NCBI RefSeq assembly: GCF_020360975.1
Contig: NW_025408675.1
Coordinates: forward strand, 2,294,001-2,358,000
Direction: 5' to 3'
Length of the DNA stretch: 64,000 nt
Origin: Hirsutella rhossiliensis
Taxonomy: Eukaryota > Ascomycota > Sordariomycetes > Hypocreales > Ophiocordycipitaceae
Shown: in pieces, positions 21,585 to 34,299 of the stretch
Layout: each line of letters opens with the position of its first letter
Position numbering within the stretch: the stretch's first letter is position 1
The notes under the pieces: model-generated
The model's input: the letters and a program-made list of their open reading frames with translations, nothing else
Database searches by the model: none
Told to the model about the DNA's origin: nothing
Program-made: the position numbers and the translations under genes

Positions 21585-24500
21585 GGGATAAGTTCGAATT
21601 TACTAAACTTAAGGGTAGTTCTAACTATACCTTCTAGGCTATTCGAATATAGGCTCTTTTAGTTAGGGAGAAGCTTTCTACTACTATATAGTAAGAAAAT
21701 TACTTAAAAATAAAAGAAGGACTTACTTTAATTTTTCTTCGTATTAAAGATAGTCCTTTAACCTAAATAAAGTATATAATAAATGCTAAAGAGGCGTAGG
21801 ATAGGTTAAAAAACCTATATAACCTTATTTCCTTTACTTTAAATTACCTATTTATAAAGGAGCCTTTTAATACTTTAGTAGGGGATTTCGAATCCCTAGA
21901 AGGCTACCTAAATAAGGTAAAAGAGGTATTCGAGGAGCTAAAAGCACGGAATATTATAATTCCGGAAGTAGTTATTATAGCTTAGATTTTAAACAGCCTT
22001 TTGGGCTCGTTTTCTAGCAATATAACTAATATAACGTAAGCTCTTCGAAATAACTTAGAGGCTTTTAATCTAGAGTCTGTCTCTAGTAGTCTTATAGACG
22101 AATCTAAGAGGACTAAGTCTCTAGAAAATCCCCTTAAGTAAGATTTCTTTACTAAGAAGCCCTAGAAAAAGATAAAAATTATATTATAATGCACTTACTA
22201 TAAGAAGAAAGGGCATCTAGTTAAAGATTACTACTATCTTTACCCGGAAAAGGCCCTTAAAGGCTTTTCTAAAAATTTAAAAAATTAAAATAAAGGAATA
22301 CCTTCTAAGAGGCCTAGAAAACCTTCTATAGAAGGAAATCCTATCGAATTAGACTCTTACGTCGATAAGAAGACGAAAAAACCCTCTTCTCTATATATAT
22401 CGGAAGCAGAAAAAATAGAAATCGATAATTAAACGGACGAAGAACCGGAAATCGATTTTTCTATTCCTTCTCCTACCCCTAGAGGTTATAAAAGCTCCGA
22501 AGAAGAAGCAGAGGTATATATCTCTTCGAATATCCTTAAAAAAGCCGTATTTAATAATAGGCAAATAGGACCTTTAAATTCCTCTCGAATTAAAGACCTT
22601 ATATATAAGGTAAAAAGAAGGAAATCCTTATAAAACCTTAGAGAATAGAAATTTCTATAATTTTATATATAATACCGGTGCTACTAGGTATATAGTATCG
22701 GAAAAGAAATTCCTTATTAATTTTCGAACTATCTCTACTAAGGTTAATTAAGGAAAGGCATCCTATATAGTTATTAAAGGCTATAGAGATCTTCTTTTTA
22801 GATTTCCGAATAATAAAAGGCTATTTATCTTAAGAAACTGCCTTTTTATACCTAAATTAAGGGTAAATATTATAAGCTAATCGTATTTTAAAAATACTTA
22901 TGCCTTTATTAATAGCACGGAAATTTTCCTACTAGATAACTAAGCTAATATTATATCTAAAGGAAAATACTAAGATAACCTTTATATCTTCTCTTGAGAA
23001 ATTCCTTTCTTAAAGAAGAAGACATTCCTATATAATATTAATAATATAAGGAATAATATAAAGGACCTTAACTTTTATTTATAGCATTTAAGGCTAAGAT
23101 ATATAAGTCTTAAAGCCTTACTAGAAACCTTTAAAAGATATAATAAAGATATAACTATTCCTAAGAAGGATATTATAAAAATAAAAGAATGCGAGGCTTA
23201 TATTAAAGCAAAGGCAACTAATAAGAGGAATAAATCCCTATTTAATAAGGTATATAATTACCTTAATAGAGTTACTATTAATATTTAGGGACCTATAAAG
23301 ACCCCTACTTATAATAAATACACCTCCTTTATATCCTTTTTAGATATAGGGATAAGATATTTAGAAATATCTTTAATAAAATCTAAGGTAGAAGCCCTAG
23401 AAAAATTCTTAGAATATAAAGCCTTGGTTAAAAATAACCGGGATAATATTACTATAAAGGAAGTCTTTTTAGATAACGTAAAAGAATTCCTATATAAAAT
23501 AAAACCCTACTACTTAAGAAAGGGAATTAAATATTATACTAGCCCTCCTAGGACTCCCGAATTAAACGGAGCAATAAAGAGGATTAATAGGACTATTTTA
23601 AATAAAGTCCGAGCTATTTTATTTACGGTAAAACTGCCTAAATATCTATAAGGAGAAGCTATTCTAATAGCAGCCTATTTATATAATAGGACCCCTTACT
23701 TACGAATAGGCTTCTAAACTTCTATAGAGAAGAAGGAAAATAAATCTCTAGCCTTAAAAGACTTAGAGAAAATTAAGACCTTCGGAAGTACTATTTATTA
23801 TAAAAATAAAGACCCCTTAGATAAGCTAGAGATAAGAGCTTATAAGGGTATTATTATAGGCTATACTAAAAATACTTATAAAATATATAACTTTTCGAAA
23901 AGAAAGGTAATAATTTCTAAAGATATTATTATCCTAGAAAATAAATTTATAGAAAATTAAAAAGAAGTAGACCTTAAGGACTTTAACTTTAATACCTTAC
24001 CTTCTATAAATAAGGTCCCGGATAATTATTTATAAAGGGAACCTATATATAAAGAAGGTAATAACTCTTCTTTAAATAACGAGGAAAATAACCCTCTTAT
24101 AAAGAAGGAAGATAACCCTCTTATAGAGAAGGAAGATAACCCTCTTATAGAGAAGGAAGATAACCCTCTTATAGAAAAGGAAGATAACCCTCTTATAGAG
24201 AAGGACGATAACCCTTTTATAAAAAAGGGAAATAATCCTCTTTTAGAAAAGGGATTAAATAAGGATCTAAAAATCTATATTAATATACCTAAGAAGCTAA
24301 ACGGATTTTATAAAGACTATATCGTATACCCCGAAATAAATACTATATTAAATAGTAAAAGTAAAGAGATTATTCTATCTTTACTAGGAAATAAGGATCC
24401 TATAGAGCCTAAAACATTTAAATAGGCTATAAATAGCTTAGAAGCTATAGAATAGAAAAGAGCTATGTTTCTAGAAATAGAAGAGCTCTTAAACTAAAAT

Positions 24501-26050
24501 ACCTAGGAATTAAAGCCTCTTCCTAGCAATAGGGAGGCCCTAAGCGGCCGTTAGGTCTATAAAATAAAGCGGGATAATAATAATAATATTATTAAATATA
24601 AAGCCTGCTACGTAGTATAAGTATTTAATTAAGTCTATAGCCTAGATTATTTAGAAACCTTTTCTACGATAATAAGACCCGAATCTATTAGAATGCTACT
24701 TATAATAGCTATTTCTAATAATTATACTCTACTATAATACGATATAAAAAATGCCTTTATATATACCGAAATAGATATAGATATTTATATAAAAATCCCT
24801 ATAGGCTACGAAGAGCTAATACTTAAAGACTAGTTTAATAAAAACTAGTATAAGTATAATATTAGCTATTTATAGTTTCTAGAGCTATATAAAAAGAAAA
24901 GGCTAGTAGCAAAATTAAAGAAAGTATTATACGGCCTTAAATAAAGCCTAAAGCTTTAGTATAACTATCTTAGCTCTATATTAGCTAAGATAGGATTTTC
25001 GGCCCTCCCTATAAATAAAGGGGTATTTATAAATACGCAATATAAAATTATAATAGCAATCTACGTAGATAACCTCTTAATAATAGGGCCTAATAAAGGT
25101 ATAATAAATAGTCTGCTTAAAAAAGTAGTAGATTATATAAAGGTTTAGCCTCTAAGCAAGCTAAAAGACTTCTTAAGAATATATATAATTATAAACTAAA
25201 GTAGAAAGGAGATATTTATATCCTAGGAAAAATATACTCGTAATAAAATACGAGAATATAATAAAGAAGACTTAGGGACTTTTAATACGCCTACTATAGT
25301 AGGAGTAAAGCTTAAAAAGGCTACTATAACGCCTTCGTAAAAAGAAATCCTTATTTACTAAAGGGAAATAGGGGCTCTATTATATCTAGCTATAATAAGT
25401 AAGCTAGATATTTTATATACTATTATTTCCTATGCTAGATTTACTTCTAAACTAGATAATACGTATTTTAAAGCGTTAAATACTATCTAGAAATAAATAA
25501 ATAAATATCCTAACCTAGAGATAATTTATTATTATAATATCCCTTATATATATAATTTTATAAAAGGTTACTCCGACGCTAGCTAGGCGTCTAACCTTAT
25601 AGATAGAAAATCCGTTTCCGGATACTATTTCTATATTTATAAAAATATTATAAGTTAGGCCTACTAGAAGTAAAAGTCTATAGCCCTATTAACCTACGAA
25701 GCTAAATTTATTGCCCTTAGGGAGGCTAATAAAGAAGCTTTATATCTAAATCGGCTATTTTATACGATAAATAATAGCTTGTTTATTAGAATTCCTAAAA
25801 CTATACCTCCTATCTTAACGGATAACGAGGCAGCTATTAAATTAGCTAAAAATCCAGAATTTTATAAAAAGACAAAGTATATAGATATTACTTACTTTTA
25901 TACCTAAGAAAATATTAGGGAAAAGAAGATTCGGATTTTCTATATTAAATCTAAAGATAATATTGCCGATATATTTACTAAGGAACTAAGAAGAGAAAAA
26001 TTCTTTAAGTTCCGAGAGCTTCTTTCCCTTAAGGAATTAAAAGAGCCTTA
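21585..26050 (+). pseudogene. Element E Copia gag-pol polyprotein
   Basis: One main frame can be followed for about 1490 codons with scattered TAG/TAA. Gag (about 21590-22260) ends in a zinc knuckle read as TYYKKKGHLVKDYYY, with Cys to Tyr changes. Integrase (about 23080-23650) includes GPI, FLDIG, the DNVKEF catalytic region and a NGAIKRINR Glu box; the stretch 23424-23651 is uninterrupted. A linker with seven 24-bp repeats precedes RT (about 24740-25140): DIKNAFIYTEID, LYGLK, and a catalytic box read as YVDNLL with the second Asp now Asn. RNase H (about 25560-26000) has GYSDAS, EAKFIAL and the terminal ADIFTKEL typical of Copia. Stops and active-site changes make it inactive. Confidence 0.85.
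24084..24251 (+). repeat. Seven 24-bp in-frame tandem repeats in E
   Basis: The unit GAAGATAACCCTCTTATAGA+GAAG is repeated seven times and encodes an acidic octapeptide of the form EDNPLIEK. It lies in the low-complexity linker between integrase and RT, where length variation is tolerated. The last two units are the most diverged. Confidence 0.9.
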
Positions 26051-26434
26051 AAAAAGAAAAGCTTATATCCCTTTAATAGAAGTTTTTTAGCTGTCTTTCG
26101 CTTTCTTAGCTTTTCCTCTTATATAACTAATAGGTTTTTTCCTTTAAAAAGGTTTCCTATTAGTAAAAAACAACTTATAAAAATAGGGGTTTTCCTTATT
26201 AAAGGTTTCCTATAATAACTCTATAAGGCTTTTTCCTTATAAAGGTTTACCTAAAAAGAGGAGAAAAAATTATAATAATAACTAGGATTTTTCCTACTAA
26301 GGTTTTTCCTAGAAAGGGTTTTAAAATTTTCCCTTATATTCCTATTATACACCTTATTCTTAATAAGGATAATTCTACTATAAAAGAAATAACTAGTAAA
26401 GAGTACTATTTACCTAGTACTCTTTAAGGGAGGC
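26051..26434 (+). other. E 3' untranslated region with polypurine tract
   Basis: Pyrimidine/purine-alternating AT-rich sequence with repeated GGTTTTCC and TTTTCCTT motifs (26120-26330) and the tract AAGGGAGG directly before the 3' LTR. Confidence 0.55.
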
Positions 26435-27130
26435 TATAAGAATATACCCTTATATTCCTATTTTACTATTATAAAGATATAATAGGCATAGGGAGGCTCT
26501 ATAAAATAAGCTAGTAAAAAGAGGTTCTATAATATAGTCTAAGGGAATAACCCTTAAAGACAAAGACCTCTACTAGATATCTATACCTTCCTCTAGGAAA
26601 GGCGGGTTAGGATAAGCCTATCCTTATAAACAAAAATATGCATAAAATGCATAAGTTAATTACGAGCAGAACGGATACCCTATTGCCTATTTTGGCCTAG
26701 TGGTTCCGAAGATATCCGCGATACGAGAATAGGTAGGGCATAGAACATTCTAGTTAAATCTACTACTTACGCTAGAACCCATAGTCTTACATTAACCATC
26801 ACGCTATAATTAGACTACCTACTAAGTTAGGAAGATATACTATAGATAGAGCTTTTTAAGCACTATAGAATATGCTAGAAAGCTAACTAATTAGTCTACT
26901 AGTAGGCGAGCAATAGTCTATAAAAGACGAAGGATTTCCCTAGGAGTAGTAGATAGAATAAGTAAGTTTATAAGTATCTTTTGCAACGCTATTCTTTTAA
27001 TATATTATTTAGCCCCTTATATGCTCGTTATAAATTCCGGACGAAATCCTACCCTATACTCCTTCGACCGATCTTTTTACTTACGTTATCGATTACCCGA
27101 TCCTACGCTTATTACTTATACCTTTTTATA
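26435..27130 (+). repeat. 3' LTR of E (696 bp, uninterrupted)
   Basis: Gives the intact reference for the split 5' LTR and shows the empty target of element F at about 27051 (TACCCTATAC). The ATAGC duplication follows. A 69-codon ORF inside it (26981-27190) runs through the LTR end and is not a gene. Confidence 0.9.
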
Positions 27131-27135
27131 ATAGC

Positions 27136-28160
27136 ACGCTTTAAGACTTTCTTACTTAACTTAAGGCCTATTATTAGTTTTACCTTATAAAACTCTTAGA
27201 CTTAGTTAAAAGGTACTTTATATAAGAAATTATTTATCTAAAACAGTACTTACTTAGTTTAGACTTATTATAAGGGACTTTCTTAATAACTAACTAGTAT
27301 AATAAGATAATAAAATAGATAAAATCTTTACTAGTTTCTAAGGATTTAAAAAAGCTATTATAAAGGTATTTTAAATAATTAATAAGGAATAAGAAGCTAA
27401 ATAAAAACTTTAAGAACTCTAATAAAGGATCTTAGTATTAGATTATACTATAAAGTTCTATTAAGTTACCTTAAAGCTTAATTAAGATAAGGAACCTTTT
27501 ATATTACGATTCTATAATAATCTTAAAGAAGAAGTTAAGGATAAGCTTTATAAGGAAAATCGACTTAATAACCTCTCGGACTATATTACTATAATAGTAT
27601 AAATCGATAATAAATAGTATATACGATACTAAGAAAAGAAATAAGAAAGAGGAAACTAAAACCCTTTCTATAAAAATAACTTTAACTAATATACTAACTA
27701 TAAAAAGAAGCGCAAAACTCTTATTGCCTATACCTATATAACTAACCTAGGTAGGATAGATCTAAATATAATATAGAAAAGCAAAGGAAAGTATTTTAAT
27801 TATAAAAAACTTAGATATTACTTTAAAGAATATAGATAACCTTATAAAGAGAAGAAAACCTATTAGGTACTAGCCCTAGAAGGTAAGAAATACCTAAACG
27901 CTACTAATAGATAGGAACTAAAGTATAAACTCCCTAGCTAGACTATATACTACGACGATAAATATATAGTATACTTAAGTAATAAGAACGGTACTAGATA
28001 GTTCTTAAAGCTACTAAGGAAAACCCTTATAATAATATAACGAAGGGATCCTAAAATATAAAAATAAGTTAAATTTATAGAACTAGAATACCCCTACCTT
28101 AAAGGAGTCTCTTAAGACTAAATTAAGAAGAATAGTAAACGATTCTAAGAAGATATATAA
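27136..28160 (+). pseudogene. Element C gag (main part)
   Basis: Collinear with the minus-strand gag of element D. A capsid-like region is followed by a basic linker and a zinc knuckle at about 27790-27835 read as YFNYKKLRYYFKEY, in which Cys, Gly and His ligand positions have become Tyr, Lys/Arg and Tyr. Its first codons lie left of element E (before 13813). Stops are dense and all TAA/TAG. Confidence 0.65.
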
Positions 28161-30034
28161 AATAAAAATCAATAATAATAATAGGCAGTCTATAAATAAT
28201 ATAATAAAGAAGATATAGATATAGCCCTTATACTTACGAAACTCGGATAATAACCTAAGGAAGAATAATAAAGTATCGACGATATAAGCTCTAAAGAATA
28301 AGAAATACCTAGAGAAACGGAAGACGAGAACGAACTTATACTACTACCCTTACTATTAAGGGAAAATACTATAATTAGAGAATACGCTCTATACTTTAAA
28401 GAATTTAAAGAAATACTTAAAATTAAAACTTAATAAATACCTTAAATTCTTATAGAAAACTAATAAGCTATACTAATTTAATATTAACTAGTACTATATA
28501 AAAAAGACTATACTATAGCTATTACTATAGTCGATACTTTTATAGCTCTATAATAAGAATAGTAACTATAAAGAGAATTTAATAATAATCTATAAATACT
28601 ACTTACTTATAAGTACTATAAGTATATTTTATAGATATTATATATTTACCTAAACTATATAATATACTTTTAGATAAAGGTATAATATAATACTTTCTTA
28701 GTTAAGTTTAAGGGATAAGTACTTTTAAAACCTTACTTAAGTATAAAACTAAACTACTAGAAAGTCGATTAATACTACCTAAACGACTAAGTTATATTAT
28801 TAGAACCTAATTATAGTATACTACTTAAATACCGCGATAATTATAGTTTATTAACGAGATATCTTTTAAAGATATATAAAATCTATAAATATATTAAAAT
28901 AAAAGAATAGTATAGCGCTACTTACTTTAAGGTACTTAAACCGTTAATCTTTTAAATACTTATATAATAAATTAAATATAATAAAGAGGATTATAACGAA
29001 TATATACACTTTAACTATAGAGTTTATAAATATAAAAAGGTATAACTATAGTATAAATAATATAACGATATACTAAAATATTATTAGTAATATATATAAA
29101 GGCTATAAGCTATATTCGACTAAGGAAAAATTAATATAAAAACGCTACGCGAAAAATAAAAAGACGCTAAATAAAAACTTAACCTTTAATATAAAAATAA
29201 ATAAAATTAAAAAAATATAATATATAATTAACTATAAAGTAGTATAATATAAATAATATAGCGTTAAGAAATAAGAAATCTTTAATTAGCTATAAGAAAT
29301 TAGTTTCTTAAGCCCTAATATAGTACTATATAATAAAAATATAAGGAAATAATATTAATAATAAATTAAAGAAGAATACCTAAATAAAATAAATAAAGAT
29401 AAAGTAAAAAATAAGGTATACTATCTATAAAAGGGCTATAGACTAGTATAATATAATAAGATCTAAGAACCTTATATATAGTAATAGTAAGCTATAGTAA
29501 CTAAATAGTATTAAATATCTAAGTTATAAGATATTATATATATATACTTTTAAATTATAGCGCGATAAGTAATTATATTTTACCTAAAGTTATTAATTAT
29601 TACTAACTTATATAAAGATATAAAAAAGATCTAAATAAACTTATAAATATTAAAGGAGAGGCCTTTAACTATAATAATAGAATTATTAATATAGAGATTA
29701 ATTACCTTAATATTAATATCTAAGGCTATAATAAATAATAAATATTAAAGAATACGACTTTATATTAAGGCTTCTATAGCTATAAGAGACTAACCTACTA
29801 ATTAATTAGAAAACTAGCTAGCTATATTAAAATAAAGATATAAGTTTATAAGACTAATAGATTTAAAAGAAAGTAATATTTTATAATAATTTAGCTATTA
29901 AATAAGATAAAAGAGATAACCGTTTAAATAAATTATTATAGGCTTTAGTAATATAAATAAAAATAGTAACTAAACTAATAGATATAATAAAATCGACTAA
30001 TAAGACTTATATACTAGCTAATATAGCTATATAT
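28160..30034 (+). pseudogene. Element C linker and protease, truncated before RT
   Basis: A long polar linker is followed at about 29540-29620 by a protease-like block (LLNYSAISNYIL) that corresponds to LLDYSVIGNYVL of D near 46690-46750. Asp to Asn at the catalytic position fits G-to-A mutation. The match to D ends near 30030, so RT, RNase H and integrase are absent. Confidence 0.6.
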
Positions 30035-30509
30035 CTCGCGAAGAGAGATATAAGAAGTATATAAAAATATATAAAGGTAAAATTAAAAGTAAGGGGTTAG
30101 ATAGGTAGGGCAAAGAGATTTAATTCTTATAGGGGTAGTAATTATAGTAAGGGAATAATTATTATATTTCCTTAATTCTCTTTCTTTCTTCTATCTAACG
30201 CCCTTTTTTATACCCGTTTAGTATCTTAATTAATAAAGAAGATCTTACTTAAAGAAGCTACTAATATCCTCTTAACTACCGAGCTTTTTACTAGTTTTTC
30301 CCCTCCTTTCTAGCCGTTACTAATATATCCGTCTTATCTTTCGCTACCTCTATAAGAAGCTATCGCTACTTCTACTTCCCCTCTTACCCCTACCCTCCTC
30401 TTTATACCTATTTTTAGCTCCTTCCTTAAAACCTGGTTTTTAGCTTCCTAGGTCCCTCGTACTAAGGGATATCTCCGAGAACTACGAAATTAAGCTACGT
30501 TTCGCGACA
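30035..30509 (-). repeat. 3' LTR of B2
   Basis: 475 bp; begins CTCGCGAAG and ends TTCGCGACA. Collinear with 36436-36910 and with 8992-9467. Confidence 0.85.
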
Positions 30510-30519
30510 TACCCCCTTA

Positions 30520-33500
30520 GCTATAGCCTACCCTTATAGAAAGGGTAAAGCTAAATACCTAGGCCGGTAAGCGTATAGAGGAGGTCTTAGTCTATACTTA
30601 TCCCTTACTTAAGAAATCCGGGTTTTAGCCCTAAGCTCTTTTAGACCTACTTTAGGAAAAAGGGGCCTTAAGGAGGATATTAAGTCCTATAAGAAAGGGG
30701 GGCTTCTCTAAGAATAAGTCCCTAAAAAGGGGGCCTTTAAGAAGAATAAGTCCTAATTAAGCTAAGGGCCCTCCTCTAAGATAAGTCCTAATTCCTCTCT
30801 TTAGCTATAGACGTCTCCTTCCTCCTATATACTATTAGCTCCTCTAGTAGACTCTTAAGGCGGGCTTCTAAGGATAGCTTCTCTTAAACGTCTTCTAGCC
30901 TAATTTACTATAAAAAGACAGCTAGCTTCTACTTTAGTAGGGGCTTTATAAGACCGTCGGCTTTTATTATTACCGTTAGAACCTAACGGACGGAAATAAG
31001 TCCCCTTTAGACCTCTTAGCGTAACTAATACTAGTAGATATCGATATACTATAGCTAGGTCGATAGCTTTACGTTTTCTATTAGAATTCGTATAGTCTAT
31101 ATATTATTATATTCTATAGCTAATAGGGTCGGAATTTATAGTCGTAGAGATATTAGTAGCTAGCTAAGGAAAATCGCTTCTTTTAACGCTTTTAAAAGAG
31201 CTAGTAGCTCTACCTCTATACTTAAAGTTATAATAGTAGCTTACTTCGAAGCTCTCTAAGCAATAGTTCCTTTAAAAAAGGATATAATATACCCCTATAA
31301 GCTCTTTCTATCTAAGGAATTATCTATAAAGGACGAATCGCTTAAATAAAGGAAGATTTCGGTAGCTAGTTTCCTTCCTTACCCTCCTAGGCATAGACTA
31401 TATAATCTCGTTAAATAGAGATAAAGGATAGCTCGGTCTACTACTTCTTAGTACCTAGGGCTAGGATTCTAGTTATACTTAGCTAGCTAGGAGACCGTAA
31501 AAGAGATATCCGGTTTAGTAGAAATAGCTAAAAAAAGTAGGGAGCCTACCTTCTATTAATATTAGTGTTTCTCTTACTCCCTAGCTTAAAAGGACGGATT
31601 AGGTAAAAGCTTTTTATCTAATATAGGCGTAGAGAGAAGCTTCTTATCGAGGGAATTAAGAAGGAATTTATAAGCGACCTTATCGATATAGGCGTCCTAG
31701 GTAAGCTAGATAGTCTATTAGGACCTATTCTAAAGGATTCGTATCCCTAGGAACTACTTTAGCTCCCTTAAACTAGTTATCTTATACCTTTATTATAGGC
31801 CTTATATAGCCTCCTTAGTAGTTACTTCTTCCTCTTTTAGGTAGGCCTAGATAATATTATTAACGTAGAAGAAGACCGTGACTTTACCCTTTTATATTAT
31901 ATACGGTTCCTAAGGGACTTTTATAAAGCCTAGGGCTTTAAGGGAACCTATTAAATGCTATTACTAAAGAAAAGGTAATCTTCGTAGTCTATATAGAGCT
32001 TTCCTAAGCTATAGAACCTTTCCTAGCTATTAGAAACTAAGAGGAAGTTATATATAAATAACTTCTTCTTCCTTAAGGGGGCAGTTAACGAAAGCGTTAA
32101 CTATATCTATCTAATCGAGCTTAAGGTCGAATTTTACTGCTATAGCTATAAGGGTCCGAAAAGATATCCCTACTAAGGTAGTTGCCCTAGTAAGAAGATC
32201 CCCTTTTTCTTACTAGTTCCTATAGATAACTAGCCGGGCTTTATACTTTTAAAGGAAGCCGTGTTTATTAGTCTTATAGATAAAGACCTATTTATAGCTA
32301 AGGACCTATTTTCCTCTTACTTTTTCTTTGAGGACCTCTTTAAAAGACCCTATTTCTTTATATAAGGCTAGGTAGTCTTTCTAGGCCTAGAAAAACTAGT
32401 CTCTTAAAGGGTGTTTTTCTAGCTGCTTTTAGTTTACTAGTAGGTCCGGGAGGTTTCTTTTATATACCTTCCTTACTAATAGCTATAGCTTAAAGAGCCG
32501 GCCTACTATAAATACTCTATAGGAACCGTCTTCTATATATATTAGATAGAAGTTAGAAAAACGATTAAAATAGGGTAAAGGTTAGTCTTCTTTTATATCG
32601 GGCCCTATACCTTCCTTTACTTCTCGAAGTAGGGATAAAAAAGTAGCTAGGTAATCCTTTAAGAGAGGTGCCTTTCCTACCCCCTTAGGGGTTAAGATAG
32701 GAAGACTAACCAAAAAAGCTATTTCTAGATCTTCTTCTTATTCCGTAAGAGGAGGCGTAGGAAGGTAGGCGTATTCTAGCTCTACCGCTTTCCTATAGTC
32801 TCCTTCTTCGTCTAGATTATCTAATCTAGTAGCTTCCTCTTCTTCTTTAAAGTCGGCGTTATCCTCGACTACTTCGACGTTAGTTTCTTCTTCTATTTCC
32901 TTATCTAGGACCTCTTCTTAAGACTATTAAGAAGGGGGGATTTAGATCTTCTAAATTAGCTAACGTTAAGAGAGTAAGAAGGGCTATTAATCCCTCTTTT
33001 CGTTAAAGAAGCTAGATTCATCGAAAATTATATCCCTAGTCGAAATAACCTTCCGTAAAAGAGGAATCTAGATCCGGAAGATATTCGTAGAATTATAACT
33101 AACGAGGTAACTAATAAAGGCTCTAGGATTAAGCTTTCTTTTCTTCCTTTTTAGCTATAAATCGGTAGTTAAGCGTATGCCTTATAGCCGTAGGTACGAA
33201 GGTAGGCTAGCGAGGCCCTCTTCTTCGTAAAGAGCTTAAGGGGAGATTTCTAGTCTATTCCTTAGGTAGTCCCTCTAGGGGTCCGGTTCTATAGGTAATA
33301 GGCGGTCTTAACGACTTCCCTTTAAAGGTCGTAGGGAAGCCTTATAGTAAGTCTTATCGTATAGGCCCTTTTTATTATAGTACCCCTTAATCTTTCTGCC
33401 CTTCCGTTTTAGGCCTAGGTATTCGGTGCTAACGGGAGGGGTAAAATACCCCTTTTTCGAAGCTAATTTAAGATATCTTTTATAAATAGCTCTCTATTAG

Positions 33501-33810
33501 ACCGTATCTTCTTTACCTTATAGCTAAAGTAGGATTTTATTTAGTTAACGAAGTCCTAGAAGGCAGACTAGTTATACTTACTTAGGTAGGTCTATAAGAA
33601 ATAAGGGAAAACCATCCCTAAAAAAGCGTCTATAAAAAACATTACCCTAATAAAGCTTTCCTAGTCCTTAGAGACGTCGGTCTAATCGACCTAAATTTCC
33701 TTATATAGCTAGTCCGGCCGTAAAAGGGTCCGTCTAGAAATTCGTCTCTTAGCCGTAGTATTCGTATTCGATAGTCTTTAGGCCCCTTATTTATACGCCC
33801 TATTATTAGC
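30520..33810 (-). pseudogene. Element B2 Copia pol (IN-RT-RH)
   Basis: Minus-strand reading. Integrase starts near 33800: an AKRRIS zinc-region remnant, VMFFIDAF catalytic region near 33620, then YKVKKIRS and NTQA near 33510-33430. Its C-terminal region (NRTPRGT, FIGYLVSYN) is at about 33290-33090. A Ser/Glu-rich linker follows at about 33000-32650. RT is at about 32450-31680, with the FF-YVNNI/DD region near 31870. RNase H is at about 31250-30950. The minus-strand 63-codon ORF at 33642-33833 is an out-of-frame shadow of integrase. RNase H at the C-terminus and integrase before RT identify Copia. Confidence 0.75.
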
Positions 33811-33829
33811 CTAGTCTTAAGGTATATAA

Positions 33830-34290
33830 GCAAAAGCGGAATTTTAGGAAATCAAGGAATCACGTAAGACTACGTGATAGAGGGGAAGAAGGAGTATAAG
33901 GTAGGATTTTCAACGGAATTTATTAGTAGTGTATTAGTGTATAGAAGAGGTGTTAAAGTTAATAATTCTCTCTATCTACTAGCGGACATGCTGTCTTATA
34001 TAGACAATTATAGCTGAACGGAAGAACCTTTCGGGACCAGATTTAGGCTGCCGTATAGCCCTGAGACTAGGGAATTCCGTGATATCTCGAGTGAATCTAG
34101 AAGTGTCTTAGTTCCACTAATATTCGTGTTTAGAGGAGGTTGGTCGTGCCGGTGTTCTTAAGAGGTCTTAGCTAGCATTCTAAGCTAGCTCTGTTCCTTC
34201 GATTCCCGATTATACGATAACCGGCAACCCGTTTAATGCATAATAACATGCAAAATAACGAGCGATTCTTACTCTATAGGATGAGAATTT
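33830..34290. other. Weakly mutated island inside B2, possible solo LTR
   Basis: CpA and TpG are frequent again across about 460 bp (for example ATCAAGGAATCACG, GACATGCTG, AATGCATAATAACATGC) while both sides are strongly depleted. It interrupts the B2 polyprotein between protease and integrase. A perfect inverted repeat CACGTA...TACGTG lies near 33865-33885. It has no ORF. A later, unduplicated insertion such as a solo LTR or MITE is the likeliest explanation, but I could not define ends or a target duplication. Confidence 0.5.
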
Positions 34291-34299
34291 GTCTATAAT

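Larger units (their letters stand above)
13814..27130 (+). mobile_element. Element E: near-complete Ty1/Copia element with a nested Gypsy in its 5' LTR
   Basis: The element is bounded by a 5-bp duplication ATAGC (13809-13813 and 27131-27135). Its 3' LTR is 26435-27130. Its 5' LTR is 13814-14434 plus 21415-21493, split by element F. Removing F gives an element of about 6.3 kb. Element D has the uninterrupted target sequence. A polypurine tract AAGGGAGG sits directly before the 3' LTR. E is the least decayed polyprotein in the window, with long readable stretches between TAG/TAA stops, which suggests it arrived late or suffered fewer RIP cycles. Confidence 0.9.
13079..30034 (+). mobile_element. 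Element C: Gypsy relic, split by E and lacking its 3' part
   Basis: It starts with an LTR (13079-13563) related to the LTRs of element D in reverse orientation. Its leader, gag and protease are also collinear with D (gag at 27150-28160 against about 49330-48050 of D). It is interrupted by element E between 13813 and 27136. Element D supplies the uninterrupted version of the E insertion site. The collinearity with D ends near 30034, beyond protease and before RT, where the LTR of Copia B2 starts. No 3' LTR of C was seen. Confidence 0.7.

Noticed and set aside
26981..27190. 69-codon plus-strand ORF
   Set aside because: Begins in the 3' LTR of E and runs past its end into element C.
33642..33833. 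63-codon minus-strand ORF
   Set aside because: Shadow of the B2 integrase start, whose catalytic region is readable in another frame.
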